In this document: one piece after another, positions 16,363-25,265 of the stretch | Position numbering within the stretch: position 1 is the first letter of the stretch | Layout: each line of letters opens with the position of its first letter | Source of the DNA: Bacteroides caecigallinarum | GTDB taxonomy: Bacteria; Bacteroidota; Bacteroidia; Bacteroidales; Bacteroidaceae | NCBI RefSeq assembly: GCF_016902295.1 | Contig: NZ_JACJLQ010000017.1 | Coordinates: forward strand, 1-64,000 | Reading direction: 5' to 3' | DNA length: 64,000 nt | The notes under the pieces: generated by a model | What the model was told of the DNA's origin: nothing | What the model saw: the letters and a program-made list of their open reading frames with translations, nothing else | Databases searched by the model: none | Position numbers and translations under genes: made by a program

Positions 16363-17697
16363 TTATACGATACCCTGAGCCATCATTGCCTTAGCAACTT
16401 TCATGAAGCCGGCTACGTTAGCACCCTTCACGTAGTTGATGTATCCGTCTGGTTCTGTACCGTACTGAACGCATGCTTCGTGGATGTTCTTCATGATGCT
16501 CTTCAGCTTTTCGTCAACTTCTTCTGCACTCCAGCTCAACTTGATTGAGTTCTGAGTCATTTCAAGACCTGATACTGATACACCACCTGCATTGGCTGCC
16601 TTACCCGGAGCATAAAGTATCTTAGCTTCCTGGAATACGCGGATTGCTTCTGGAGTAGATGGCATGTTGGCTCCTTCAGATACTGCAAATACACCGTTTG
16701 CGATAAGTGCTTTGGCATCGTCGCCATTGATTTCGTTCTGAGTTGCAGAAGGAAGAGCGATATCGGCTTTTTCGTTCCATGGACGAGCACCTGCAACATA
16801 TTTGCATCCGTATTTTTCTGCGTATTCGCGGATACGGCCACGGTACAAGTTCTTAAGTTCCATGATATAGTCGAGTTTTTCGCGGTCGATACCGTCCGGA
16901 TCGTAGATGTAACCGTCTGAATCGGACATTGTAACGACTTTAGCACCCAACTGGATAAGTTTTTCTACTGTATATTGTGCTACGTTACCTGAACCTGATA
17001 CAAGGCAAGTCTTTCCTGCGATGTCGATATTACGTGTCTTAAGCATTTCCTGAAGGAAGTAGATATTACCGTAACCGGTTGCTTCAGGACGGATAAGTGA
17101 ACCACCGAATTCGCGACCTTTACCTGTGAGTACGCCTGTAAATTCGTGAGCCAGTTTCTTATACATACCGAACATGTAGCCTACTTCACGACCACCAACT
17201 CCTATATCTCCTGCTGGTACGTCTGTTTCAGGACCGATGTGACGCCATAATTCAAGCATGAATGCCTGACAGAAACGCATTACTTCGGCATTTGACTTTC
17301 CACGTGGAGAGAAGTCTGAACCACCTTTACCACCACCCATAGGAAGTGTAGTAAGTGAGTTCTTGAAAGTCTGTTCGAAAGCAAGGAACTTAAGGATTGA
17401 CAGATTTACTGAAGAGTGGAAACGAATACCACCTTTGTAAGGACCGATAACATTGTTGTGCTGTACACGGTAACCCATATTGGTCTGGATGTTGCCTTTA
17501 TCGTCCATCCATGTTACACGGAACTGATATACGCGATCTGGAATACAAAGACGTTCTATAAGATTTACTTTATCGAATTCAGGATGTTTGTTGTATTCTT
17601 CTTCGATTGTTCCCAAAACTTCTTCTACTGCCTGATGGTATTCAGGTTCATTAGGAAATCTTCTTTTAAGATCCTCTAATACTTTAGCTGCATTCAT
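16363..17697 (-). CDS. gdhA: glutamate dehydrogenase, NAD(P)-dependent
   Basis: A 444-residue hexameric-type enzyme interconverting glutamate with 2-oxoglutarate and ammonia in the cytoplasm. The N-terminal catalytic domain has GPYKGGIRFH and LPMGGGKGGSDF with the substrate-binding lysines, then PAGDIGVGGREVGYMFG. The Rossmann domain follows near 230 (CLVSGSGNVAQYTVEKL), with Ser-Asp-Ser after the second strand, as in NADP-preferring enzymes. The length is standard for small bacterial GDH. It has its own terminator and sits alone on the - strand. Bacteroidales often carry more than one gdh gene; this looks like the assimilatory NADP type, but cofactor choice is an inference. Confidence 0.96.
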   Translation of the reverse strand: MNAAKVLEDLKRRFPNEPEYHQAVEEVLGTIEEEYNKHPEFDKVNLIERLCIPDRVYQFRVTWMDDKGNIQTNMGYRVQHNNVIGPYKGGIRFHSSVNLSILKFLAFEQTFKNSLTTLPMGGGKGGSDFSPRGKSNAEVMRFCQAFMLELWRHIGPETDVPAGDIGVGGREVGYMFGMYKKLAHEFTGVLTGKGREFGGSLIRPEATGYGNIYFLQEMLKTRNIDIAGKTCLVSGSGNVAQYTVEKLIQLGAKVVTMSDSDGYIYDPDGIDREKLDYIMELKNLYRGRIREYAEKYGCKYVAGARPWNEKADIALPSATQNEINGDDAKALIANGVFAVSEGANMPSTPEAIRVFQEAKILYAPGKAANAGGVSVSGLEMTQNSIKLSWSAEEVDEKLKSIMKNIHEACVQYGTEPDGYINYVKGANVAGFMKVAKAMMAQGIV

Positions 17698-17859
17698 AAT
17701 CTTTACCTTAAATTAATTGGTTGTTATTATTGTTGTTTTTATCTCTTAAGTTGATGGTGCGAAAATATATCATTTTTTTTGTTTATGCAACATTTTGCTT
17801 GAAAAAAATGAGAAAAATATCTTTTTCATGCTTTTATTGCGTAAAATGTGTTGAAATGC

Positions 17860-18039
17860 TTATTTGTTGCGGCGCCTGATTGACTTCCCTATAGGGATGA
17901 AAACCAATGCTCCTGATATGATTATGGTGACAATCAACGGACCGTCAATCTTCGGTGAGGATGTTATGACAATGAAACAAAGGGCAGCCCAAAATAGGGT
18001 GAGAAGTATGCACTGGGTGTTGGTGAGTGGTTTGCGCAT
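17860..18039 (-). CDS. small two-helix membrane protein (59 residues)
   Basis: On the - strand an ATG at 18039 opens a 59-residue frame ending TAA at 17860. The protein begins MRKPLTNTQCILLTLFWAAL, continues CFIVITSS and ends in RRRNK. It has two hydrophobic segments (about 10-27 and 34-51) joined by a short polar turn, and a positively charged C-terminus, so a small inner-membrane hairpin protein is likely. It lies between maeB and gdhA on the same strand. I do not recognise a family. The competing 62-codon + strand frame over the same bases shows no such organisation. Confidence 0.55.
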   Translation of the reverse strand: MRKPLTNTQCILLTLFWAALCFIVITSSPKIDGPLIVTIIISGALVFIPIGKSIRRRNK

Positions 18040-18060
18040 AGATTGTATATAATAAATAGT

Positions 18061-18113
18061 AGGGGCGGGGTACGCAAGCCATGGATGTATCCGTGGGTTA
18101 CGACCTCGCCCCT
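18061..18113. repeat. GC-rich palindromic element downstream of maeB
   Basis: AGGGGCGGGGT (18061-18071) pairs with ACCTCGCCCCT (18103-18113) with one G-T position, around a 31-base centre. It is much more GC-rich than the surrounding DNA and lies between the maeB stop and the small membrane protein start. No T-run follows on the - strand. It may be a REP/MITE-like mobile repeat or act as a transcript stabiliser or terminator. Confidence 0.5.
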
Positions 18114-18144
18114 GCTTATGGTTAATTTTAGTCTGTTTTATGGT

Positions 18145-20439
18145 TTAGCATTGACCTTGGCTCTTTTTCTTTTTTTCTACTATGGCATCGATACATGCTA
18201 TTGCCGTGATATTTACGATGTCGCGTACAGAGCTTTCAATGTCGGTAAAGTGGATAGGTTTGTTCAATCCCATCTGGATAGGGCCTATAACTTCAGTCTC
18301 ACTCATGTTCTGTATGAGCTGATATGTGGAGTTGGCTGAGCTTAGGTTAGGGAATACCAATGTGTTGACCTGCTTGCCAAGAAGTTTGGTGAATGGGTAT
18401 TTCTCGTCACGCAATTCGTCGTTGAGGGCAAATTTTACCTGCATTTCACCATCAATAGCCAAATTCGGGTAATTCTTATGCATATAAGCCACGGCTTCGT
18501 GTACCTTTGCAGGACTTCCTTCCTGGTCGGAACCGAAGTTTGAGTATGAAAGCATTGCCATGACCGGTTCATGATTGAAGAAGCGAACCGCTTTTTCTGA
18601 AAGGCGTGCTATATCAATCAGGGTATCTGTGTCAGGATGACGGTTGATAAGAGTGTCGGCAATGAAGTATGTTCCTTTCTTTGAGTTGAGGATGTGCATT
18701 GTTCCGAAGTGCTTATAGCCTTCCTGTATTCCGATAACTTCTTTGGCGACCTTGATGGTGTTGCTGTATTTTGTGTAAAGACCGGTTATGAAAGCGTCTG
18801 CCTCGCCTGTCTCTACCATCATCATACCAAAATAGTTACGCTCGAACATCTTGTCGTTGGCTTCTGCAAAGTTGGCTCCTTCGCGTGCGCGTTTTTCACA
18901 AAGAATACGGGCGTATCTCTCTCTTCTTTCAGCTTCGTCGTCGTGGCGGAGATTGATGATTTCTATTCCTTCAAGGCTCAGGTCGAGTTCTTTGGCTAAT
19001 TTCTGTATTCTTTCTGTGTTTCCTAAAAGGATAGGGTTGCAGATACCTTCTGCCTTGGCCTCGACAGCGGCTCTGAGCATGTTTGGATGGATACCTTCGG
19101 CGAAAACTACTCTCTGAGGACAGCTGCGCGCTGTTTCGTAAAGCTTGCGGGTTAGTTTGTTTTCCTGACCCATGAGCTCGAGAAGGTGGTTTTTGTATTC
19201 GTTCCAGTCTGTTATCTCCTTACGCGCTACGCCTGATTCCATGGCTGCTTTGGCTACTGCCATTGATACTTCTGTGATAAGACGTGGGTCAACCGGTTTC
19301 GGAATGAAATAGTCGCGGCCGAATGTGAGGTTGTTTACGTGGTATGCTTCGTTTACTACGTCAGGAACGGGTTTCTTTGCCAGGTCTGCAATGGCATGTA
19401 CGGCTGCCAGTTTCATCTCTTCGTTGATGGCTTTGGCGCGTGTATCGAGGGCTCCACGGAAGATATATGGGAATCCTATTACATTATTTATCTGGTTTGG
19501 ATAGTCTGAACGGCCTGTTGACATCAATACGTCCGGACGTGCGCTCATGGCGTCTTCGTAGGAGATTTCAGGAGTTGGATTGGCCAAAGCAAATACTATA
19601 GGATTGTCAGCCATGCTGCGTATCATGTCCTGTGAAAGTACGTTTCCTTTTGAAAGTCCAAGGAATACGTCGGCACCTTTTATCGCTTCTTCAAGGGTGT
19701 GTACGTCACGACGGTCTGTGGCAAAGAATTTCTTGCTTTCTGTCAGGTTAGTACGGTCGCTTGTGATAACTCCCTTACTGTCGAGCATAAGGATATTTTC
19801 CTTGCGGGCTCCTAATGATATATATAGTTTTGTACATGATGTAGCAGATGCTCCTGCACCGTTTACTACAATCTTGACATCTTCAATCTTCTTGCCTGCT
19901 ACTTCAAGGGCGTTGAGAAGTCCTGCGCTGGAAATGATTGCGGTTCCGTGCTGGTCGTCATGCATTACAGGAATATCGAGTTCTTCTTTAAGTCGTCTTT
20001 CTATTTCAAAGCATTCAGGCGCTTTGATGTCTTCGAGGTTGATACCGCCAAATGTAGGTGCGATGGCTTTAACTGCTTCAACGAATTTATCAGGATCCTT
20101 TTCGTTTACTTCGATATCGAATACGTCAATGCCTGCGTATATTTTGAACAGAAGTCCTTTACCTTCCATTACTGGTTTGCCGCTCATGGCTCCTATATCT
20201 CCTAGTCCAAGTACGGCTGTTCCGTTTGAGATTACGGCAACAAGATTTCCTTTTGCTGTATAGTCGTATGCTGTTTCCTGATTTTTCTGGATTTCAAGAC
20301 ATGGCTCTGCTACTCCCGGAGAGTATGCCAATGACAAGTCGCGCTGTGTCTGATATGGTTTGGTGGGAATAACCTCTATTTTTCCCGGTTTGCCCTGTGA
20401 GTGATAAAGTAGGGCAGCTTCTTTTGTTATCTTTACCAT
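18145..20439 (-). CDS. maeB: malic enzyme fused to a phosphotransacetylase-like domain
   Basis: A 764-residue MaeB-type protein. Residues about 1-430 are malic enzyme, decarboxylating malate to pyruvate with reduction of NADP: SLAYSPGVAEP with the catalytic Tyr, VMEGKGLLFK with the catalytic Lys, HDDQHGTAI with metal ligands, and Rossmann motif VVNGAGASATSC. Residues about 430-750 resemble phosphate acetyltransferase (VVFAEGIHPNMLRAAVEA, then GPIQMGLNKPIH). In known MaeB proteins this domain is a regulatory, acetyl-CoA-sensing module rather than an enzyme. The length is normal for the fusion. A -7 box lies upstream at 20480-20487. It supplies NADPH and pyruvate from C4 acids, near glutamate dehydrogenase, but co-regulation is not shown. 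Confidence 0.94.
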   Translation of the reverse strand: MVKITKEAALLYHSQGKPGKIEVIPTKPYQTQRDLSLAYSPGVAEPCLEIQKNQETAYDYTAKGNLVAVISNGTAVLGLGDIGAMSGKPVMEGKGLLFKIYAGIDVFDIEVNEKDPDKFVEAVKAIAPTFGGINLEDIKAPECFEIERRLKEELDIPVMHDDQHGTAIISSAGLLNALEVAGKKIEDVKIVVNGAGASATSCTKLYISLGARKENILMLDSKGVITSDRTNLTESKKFFATDRRDVHTLEEAIKGADVFLGLSKGNVLSQDMIRSMADNPIVFALANPTPEISYEDAMSARPDVLMSTGRSDYPNQINNVIGFPYIFRGALDTRAKAINEEMKLAAVHAIADLAKKPVPDVVNEAYHVNNLTFGRDYFIPKPVDPRLITEVSMAVAKAAMESGVARKEITDWNEYKNHLLELMGQENKLTRKLYETARSCPQRVVFAEGIHPNMLRAAVEAKAEGICNPILLGNTERIQKLAKELDLSLEGIEIINLRHDDEAERRERYARILCEKRAREGANFAEANDKMFERNYFGMMMVETGEADAFITGLYTKYSNTIKVAKEVIGIQEGYKHFGTMHILNSKKGTYFIADTLINRHPDTDTLIDIARLSEKAVRFFNHEPVMAMLSYSNFGSDQEGSPAKVHEAVAYMHKNYPNLAIDGEMQVKFALNDELRDEKYPFTKLLGKQVNTLVFPNLSSANSTYQLIQNMSETEVIGPIQMGLNKPIHFTDIESSVRDIVNITAIACIDAIVEKKKKSQGQC

Positions 20440-20479
20440 AAGTTATTACATTTTGTTGTTATTTGTTTATTAAGATGCG

Positions 20480-20487
20480 CAAATGTA
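20480..20487 (-). promoter_or_regulatory. candidate -7 box of maeB
   Basis: On the - strand TACATTTG fits the Bacteroidetes -7 consensus TAnnTTTG, about 40 bases before the maeB start. No clear TTTG -33 box is present at the usual distance. Confidence 0.45.
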
Positions 20488-20676
20488 TGAATAAAAATCT
20501 AATATAGGATTCATTTGTAATTAAAATCTCTAAATTGTTTTTTCTTTTTCTGAAATTGTTTCTTCATAAACTCTTCTTTTTTTGTCTAATAATCATATTC
20601 ACTAGTACAATTTTAATATCGTCAGATTTATTGGTTATTCTTAGTTAATTGTTAATTTTAGATGGTCTGAATTTTA

Positions 20677-20684
20677 TATCTTTG
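20677..20684 (+). promoter_or_regulatory. candidate -7 box of the RND efflux operon
   Basis: TATCTTTG matches TAnnTTTG, 66 bases before the adaptor gene. A -33 TTTG is not obvious; the nearest TTG is at 20649-20651, slightly too far. Confidence 0.5.
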
Positions 20685-20750
20685 CACGTGTGTTTTTAGG
20701 AAAATAGTTGGCGAACTAAGGTATTTGAAAAAAATATATAATAATTTTAT

Positions 20751-21962
20751 ATGAAAATGAGCGTGAAAAGTAAATTGAATTTTAGCAATGGCCGTATTGC
20801 CATAGCTATGTTGGGTGTTTCTGTTCTTACTGCTTGTGGCGGTGGCCAGGGTGGTATGAAGATGGGTGACAATGAATTTGCTGTTATGACAACGGCTTAT
20901 ACTTCAAGTCATCAGACAAAAACTTATCCTGCCACAATAAAGGGTCTTCAGGATATTGAAATCCGTCCACAGGTTTCAGGTTTTATCGTAAAACTGTGTG
21001 TTGACGAGGGTGCTACAGTCAAACGTGGACAGGCATTATTCCAAATAGATCCTACACAGTATAAGGCTGCATACGATCAGGCCAAGGCCGGTGTGGAAGC
21101 TGCTAAGGCGAGCCTTGAAACTGTGACTTCAACTCTTGAAAACAAGAAAATGCTTCACGAACAAAAAATCATCAGTGATTTTGAGTATCAGACAGCTATG
21201 AATAATCTGCTTTCAGCGAAAGCCAACTATTCACAGGCTGAAGCTGCATATACTGCAGCAAAACAGAATTTGGGCTTCTGTACCGTTACAAGTCCGTCTG
21301 ATGGTGTTATCGGAACTTTCCCATACAGGGTTGGTAGTCTGGTAAGCCCTTCAGTACAAGAGCCTTTGACTACTGTTTCACAAATAGGTGACATGTACGT
21401 ATATTTCTCAATGACAGAGAAACAGTTGCTGGAAATGACAAAATCCGAACAATCACTGAAAGACCAGCTTGCTGCTATGCCTGAAGTAAAACTTCAATTG
21501 GCTGATGGCTCGATTTATGAAGCTGCAGGAAAGATTGATGCTGTAAGTGGCGTTATTGACCAGACTACAGGTTCTGTAAGTATGCGTGCAATATTCCCTA
21601 ACAGTAGAAATATTTTGCGAAGCGGTGGAACTGCAAATATCATATTCCCTTATGAAATGCAGGATATTATTTTGATACCACAGTATGCAACACAGGAAAT
21701 ACAGGATAAGAAATTTGTTTATGTATTGCAGCCGGACAGCACTTTGAAACATACTGAAATTCAGATTTCAAATCTTAGCGATGGAAAGAATTATATCGTG
21801 ACAGGTGGTTTGAAGGCTGGTGACCAGATTGTGGTTGAAGGTGTTCAGATTTTGACTGACGGACAGAAGATTGTACCTATTACAACTGCTGAAAAGGAAG
21901 CAAAGTATCAGAAACATTTGCAGGACCAGCGTGACGGTAATATACAGACTGCCTTCAATTAA
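20751..21962 (+). CDS. RND efflux periplasmic adaptor (membrane fusion lipoprotein)
   Basis: A 403-residue adaptor of the AcrA/MexA type, linking the inner-membrane pump to the outer-membrane channel. It has a lipoprotein signal with lipobox LTAC (Cys near residue 27). A lipoyl-like half (IEIRPQVSGFIVKLCVDEGATVKRGQ) is followed by an alpha-helical hairpin at about 100-175 (DQAKAGVEAAKASLE to AAYTAAKQNLG), the second lipoyl half (VTSPSDGVIGT), a beta-barrel and a membrane-proximal domain. Another ATG two codons later is possible. It is the first gene of the operon, 66 bases before the permease. Confidence 0.95.
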   Translation: MKMSVKSKLNFSNGRIAIAMLGVSVLTACGGGQGGMKMGDNEFAVMTTAYTSSHQTKTYPATIKGLQDIEIRPQVSGFIVKLCVDEGATVKRGQALFQIDPTQYKAAYDQAKAGVEAAKASLETVTSTLENKKMLHEQKIISDFEYQTAMNNLLSAKANYSQAEAAYTAAKQNLGFCTVTSPSDGVIGTFPYRVGSLVSPSVQEPLTTVSQIGDMYVYFSMTEKQLLEMTKSEQSLKDQLAAMPEVKLQLADGSIYEAAGKIDAVSGVIDQTTGSVSMRAIFPNSRNILRSGGTANIIFPYEMQDIILIPQYATQEIQDKKFVYVLQPDSTLKHTEIQISNLSDGKNYIVTGGLKAGDQIVVEGVQILTDGQKIVPITTAEKEAKYQKHLQDQRDGNIQTAFN

Positions 21963-22028
21963 TTGCATATCTTGGTCAGAAACAGATATATCAATCTTAT
22001 TTAATGAGATTTTAAAAAGAATAAAAGA

Positions 22029-25000
22029 ATGAAACTAGATAAATTTATTAATCGTCCGGTACTGTCAACGGTGATTTCTATCTTGATGGTTATCTTGGGT
22101 GTTATAGGTTTGGCAACTTTGCCTATTACTCAGTATCCGGATATCGCACCACCTACAGTGTCCGTAAGGGCCACTTATACAGGTGCCAGTGCTTCTGCCG
22201 TATTGAATTCTGTCATTGCTCCTTTGGAAGAACAGATAAACGGTGTTGAAAACATGATGTATATTCAATCAAATGCCACTAATACCGGTTCTGCTGATAT
22301 CAGTGTTTACTTCAAACAGGGAACTGACCCTGATATGGCGGCTGTCAACGTACAGAACCGTGTGTCAATGGCTCAAGGTTTGCTGCCTGCTGAAGTTACA
22401 CAGATTGGTGTTACAACACAGAAGCGCCAGAACTCAATGTTGATGGTTTTCTCTCTTTACGATGAAACTGACGAATATAATGTAGAGTTTATTGAAAACT
22501 ATGCCAACATTAACATCGTGCCTGAAATCAAGCGTGTAAACGGTGTGGGTGATGCCAATGTGTTGGGTATGGACTACTCTATGCGTATTTGGTTGAAGCC
22601 TGATATCATGGCGCAATATAAACTTGTTCCTTCTGATATCTCTGCTGTTCTTGCTGAACAGAACATAGAAGCTGCACCGGGACAGTTCGGTGAACGCGGA
22701 AACCAGACATTCCAATATACTATTAAGTATAAAGGACGTCTGCAGAAAGCAGAGGAATTTGAGAACATCGTTGTAAAGGCATTGCCTGACGGTGAAATCT
22801 TACGTTTGGGTGATATCGCAGAGATAGAGCTTGGCCGTCTGGCTTATACATTTAATAATAGGGTTAACGGACATAAGGCTGTATCTGTCATCGTTTACCA
22901 GATGGCCGGATCAAACGCTACACAGACTATTTCTGACTTGGAAGAGGTTCTTGCCAAGGCACAGGAATCACTCCCTACAGGATTGAAAATCAATATTGCC
23001 CAAAATGCCAACGACTTCCTTTACGCTTCAATTCATGAGGTAATCAAGACTTTGATTGAGGCATTTGTGCTTGTGTTTATCGTGGTTTATGTGTTCTTGC
23101 AGGATATGCGTTCAACACTTATTCCGGCGATTGCAATTCCGGTTGCTTTGATTGCAACATTCTTCGTTTTGAAACTTATCGGATTTAGTGTCAATTTGCT
23201 TACTCTTTCTGCCATGGTATTGGCTATTGCCATAGTGGTGGATGATGCCATAGTGGTGGTTGAAGGTGTACACGCTAAACTTGACCAGGGATATAAGTCG
23301 GCAAGAGAGGCTTCTATTGATGCCATGAGTGAACTTGGTGGAGCTATCGTGTCTATTACACTTGTCATGATGTCAGTGTTCATTCCTGTTAGTTTCATGG
23401 GTGGTACTGCCGGTACTTTCTATCGTCAGTTCGGTTTGACAATGGCTATTTCAATCGGTTTCTCAGCATTGAATGCGTTGACTCTGTCACCGGCATTGTG
23501 CGCTTTATTCTTGAAACCTCATAAGGCTGAACATGGCGAGAAGAAAATGTCTATGATAGACCGTTTCCATACATCCTTCAATGCTGCATACGATTCTTTG
23601 TTGAGCAGTTATAAGAAGCGTGTTGTATTCTTTATACATAAGAAATGGTTCTCTATGGGACTGGTAGCTGTTTCTATAGTATTATTGGTATTCTTCATGA
23701 ACACTACTCCTACAGGAATGGTGCCTACAGAAGATACAGGTACTATTATGGGTGCAGTGACACTTCCTCCTGGTACATCACAGGAACGCGCGATGGAAAT
23801 CATGGATAAGGTTGATAGCCTGATTGCCGCAGAACCTGCTGTAAGTTCAAGAACTATTGTTTCCGGTTTCGGATTTATCGGTGGACAGGGTCCTTCATAC
23901 GGTTCTGTGATTATCAAACTTAAAGACTGGGAAGAACGTTCCTTGATGCAAAATTCAAGTGTTGTAGTAGGAACATTATTCATGCGAGCACAAAAAATCA
24001 TTAAGGATGCCCAGGTATTGTTCTTTACACCGCCTATGATTCCTGGATATTCGGCTTCAAGTGATATCGAGTTGAACATGCTTGATAGAACTGGTGGTGA
24101 TCTGAACAAGTTCAATGATGTAGTACATAGCTATATGGACGCATTGAAGCAACGTCCGGAAATCAACTCTGCACAGACTACATTTAACCCAAGTTTCCCA
24201 CAATACATGATGGATATTGATGCTGCCGCATGTAAGAAAGCAGGTATAAGTCCAAGGGATATTTTGCTTACCATGCAGGGATATTTCGGAGGTTTGTATG
24301 CATCAAACTTCAACAGTTTCGGTAAGATGTACCGTGTAATGATACAGGCATCTCCGGAAGCTACGAAGAATATGGAATCATTGAACCGTATAAAAATACG
24401 TAACGGAAACGAGATGGCTCCTATTACTCAGTTTGTATCTTTGAAGAAAATATACGGACCTGACGTTATCAGCCGTTTCAACCTTTATACTTCTATTAAG
24501 GTGATGGTTGCACCTGCATCAGGTTATACTTCAGGTCAGGCACTTCAGGCTATTGCTGAGGTTGCAAAAGAAAACCTTCCTACAGGTTTCGGTTACGAAC
24601 TTGGAGGTATGGCCCGTGAGGAAGCCGAAACCAGTGGTGGTACAACAGCCATTATCTTCGTTCTGTGTTTCGTCTTTGTATATTTGCTGTTGAGTGCCCA
24701 ATACGAAAGTTATATATTGCCGTTGGCCGTATTGCTTTCAGTTCCTGCCGGTTTGTTGGGAAGCTTCTTGTTCGTAAACGGTTTCAGTGCTTTGGGTAGC
24801 ATACCTGCATTAAAGATGATAATTGGTACAATGTCAAACGACATCTATATGCAGATTGCTCTTATCATGCTTATGGGATTGTTGGCTAAGAATGCAATCC
24901 TTATCGTTGAGTTTGCCCTTGACCGCCGTAAGCAGGGTATGAGTATAGCATGGGCGGCAGTACTTGGTGCTTCAGCCCGTCTGCGTCCTATCCTTATGAC

Positions 25001-25253
25001 ATCACTCGCGATGATTGTCGGACTTATCCCGCTTATGCTTGCGATGGGTGTAGGTGCTCACGGTAACCGTACTCTTGGTGCATCGGCCATCGGTGGTATG
25101 TTGATAGGTATGATATTCCAGATATTTATTGTTCCGGTATTGTTCGTAATATTCCAGTGGCTTCAGGAGAAATTCAAGCCTATCGAATGGGATAGCCTTG
25201 ACGAAAGCGAAGTTGAAGCGGAAATCGAACAATATTCTCATACTACTAAATAA
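22029..25253 (+). CDS. RND multidrug efflux permease (HAE1/AcrB family)
   Basis: A 1074-residue inner-membrane proton antiporter that expels hydrophobic compounds. The start FINRPVLSTVISILMVILG is TM1; two large periplasmic loops and 12 TM segments follow. Proton-relay residues are present: the Asp pair in AIAIVVDDAIVVVEG (TM4) and the Lys in GLLAKNAILIVEFA (TM10). The PVSFMGG and GLIPLMLA motifs are typical. The length is that of hydrophobe/amphiphile exporters rather than metal exporters. It sits between adaptor and channel genes and stops 12 bases before the channel gene's chosen start. Confidence 0.97.
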   Translation: MKLDKFINRPVLSTVISILMVILGVIGLATLPITQYPDIAPPTVSVRATYTGASASAVLNSVIAPLEEQINGVENMMYIQSNATNTGSADISVYFKQGTDPDMAAVNVQNRVSMAQGLLPAEVTQIGVTTQKRQNSMLMVFSLYDETDEYNVEFIENYANINIVPEIKRVNGVGDANVLGMDYSMRIWLKPDIMAQYKLVPSDISAVLAEQNIEAAPGQFGERGNQTFQYTIKYKGRLQKAEEFENIVVKALPDGEILRLGDIAEIELGRLAYTFNNRVNGHKAVSVIVYQMAGSNATQTISDLEEVLAKAQESLPTGLKINIAQNANDFLYASIHEVIKTLIEAFVLVFIVVYVFLQDMRSTLIPAIAIPVALIATFFVLKLIGFSVNLLTLSAMVLAIAIVVDDAIVVVEGVHAKLDQGYKSAREASIDAMSELGGAIVSITLVMMSVFIPVSFMGGTAGTFYRQFGLTMAISIGFSALNALTLSPALCALFLKPHKAEHGEKKMSMIDRFHTSFNAAYDSLLSSYKKRVVFFIHKKWFSMGLVAVSIVLLVFFMNTTPTGMVPTEDTGTIMGAVTLPPGTSQERAMEIMDKVDSLIAAEPAVSSRTIVSGFGFIGGQGPSYGSVIIKLKDWEERSLMQNSSVVVGTLFMRAQKIIKDAQVLFFTPPMIPGYSASSDIELNMLDRTGGDLNKFNDVVHSYMDALKQRPEINSAQTTFNPSFPQYMMDIDAAACKKAGISPRDILLTMQGYFGGLYASNFNSFGKMYRVMIQASPEATKNMESLNRIKIRNGNEMAPITQFVSLKKIYGPDVISRFNLYTSIKVMVAPASGYTSGQALQAIAEVAKENLPTGFGYELGGMAREEAETSGGTTAIIFVLCFVFVYLLLSAQYESYILPLAVLLSVPAGLLGSFLFVNGFSALGSIPALKMIIGTMSNDIYMQIALIMLMGLLAKNAILIVEFALDRRKQGMSIAWAAVLGASARLRPILMTSLAMIVGLIPLMLAMGVGAHGNRTLGASAIGGMLIGMIFQIFIVPVLFVIFQWLQEKFKPIEWDSLDESEVEAEIEQYSHTTK

Positions 25254-25265
25254 TTTATGACTATA

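Larger units (their letters stand above)
20440..20750. other. divergent promoter region between maeB and the efflux operon
   Basis: 311 bases, AT-rich. It holds outward-facing -7 boxes at 20480-20487 (-) and 20677-20684 (+). No coding frame or clear inverted repeat is seen. No regulator gene is adjacent, so the efflux operon is probably controlled from elsewhere. Confidence 0.6.

Noticed and set aside
17864-18052. 62-codon + strand frame between gdhA and maeB
   Set aside because: It covers the same bases as the better - strand membrane protein (17860-18039) and has no membrane or domain pattern of its own.
19580-20263. 227-codon + strand frame
   Set aside because: It is antisense to the certain malic enzyme gene; its Ser/Pro-rich sequence is what the reverse of this gene's codons gives.
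23609-24115. 168-codon - strand frame
   Set aside because: It lies wholly within the RND permease gene on the other strand and has no family features.
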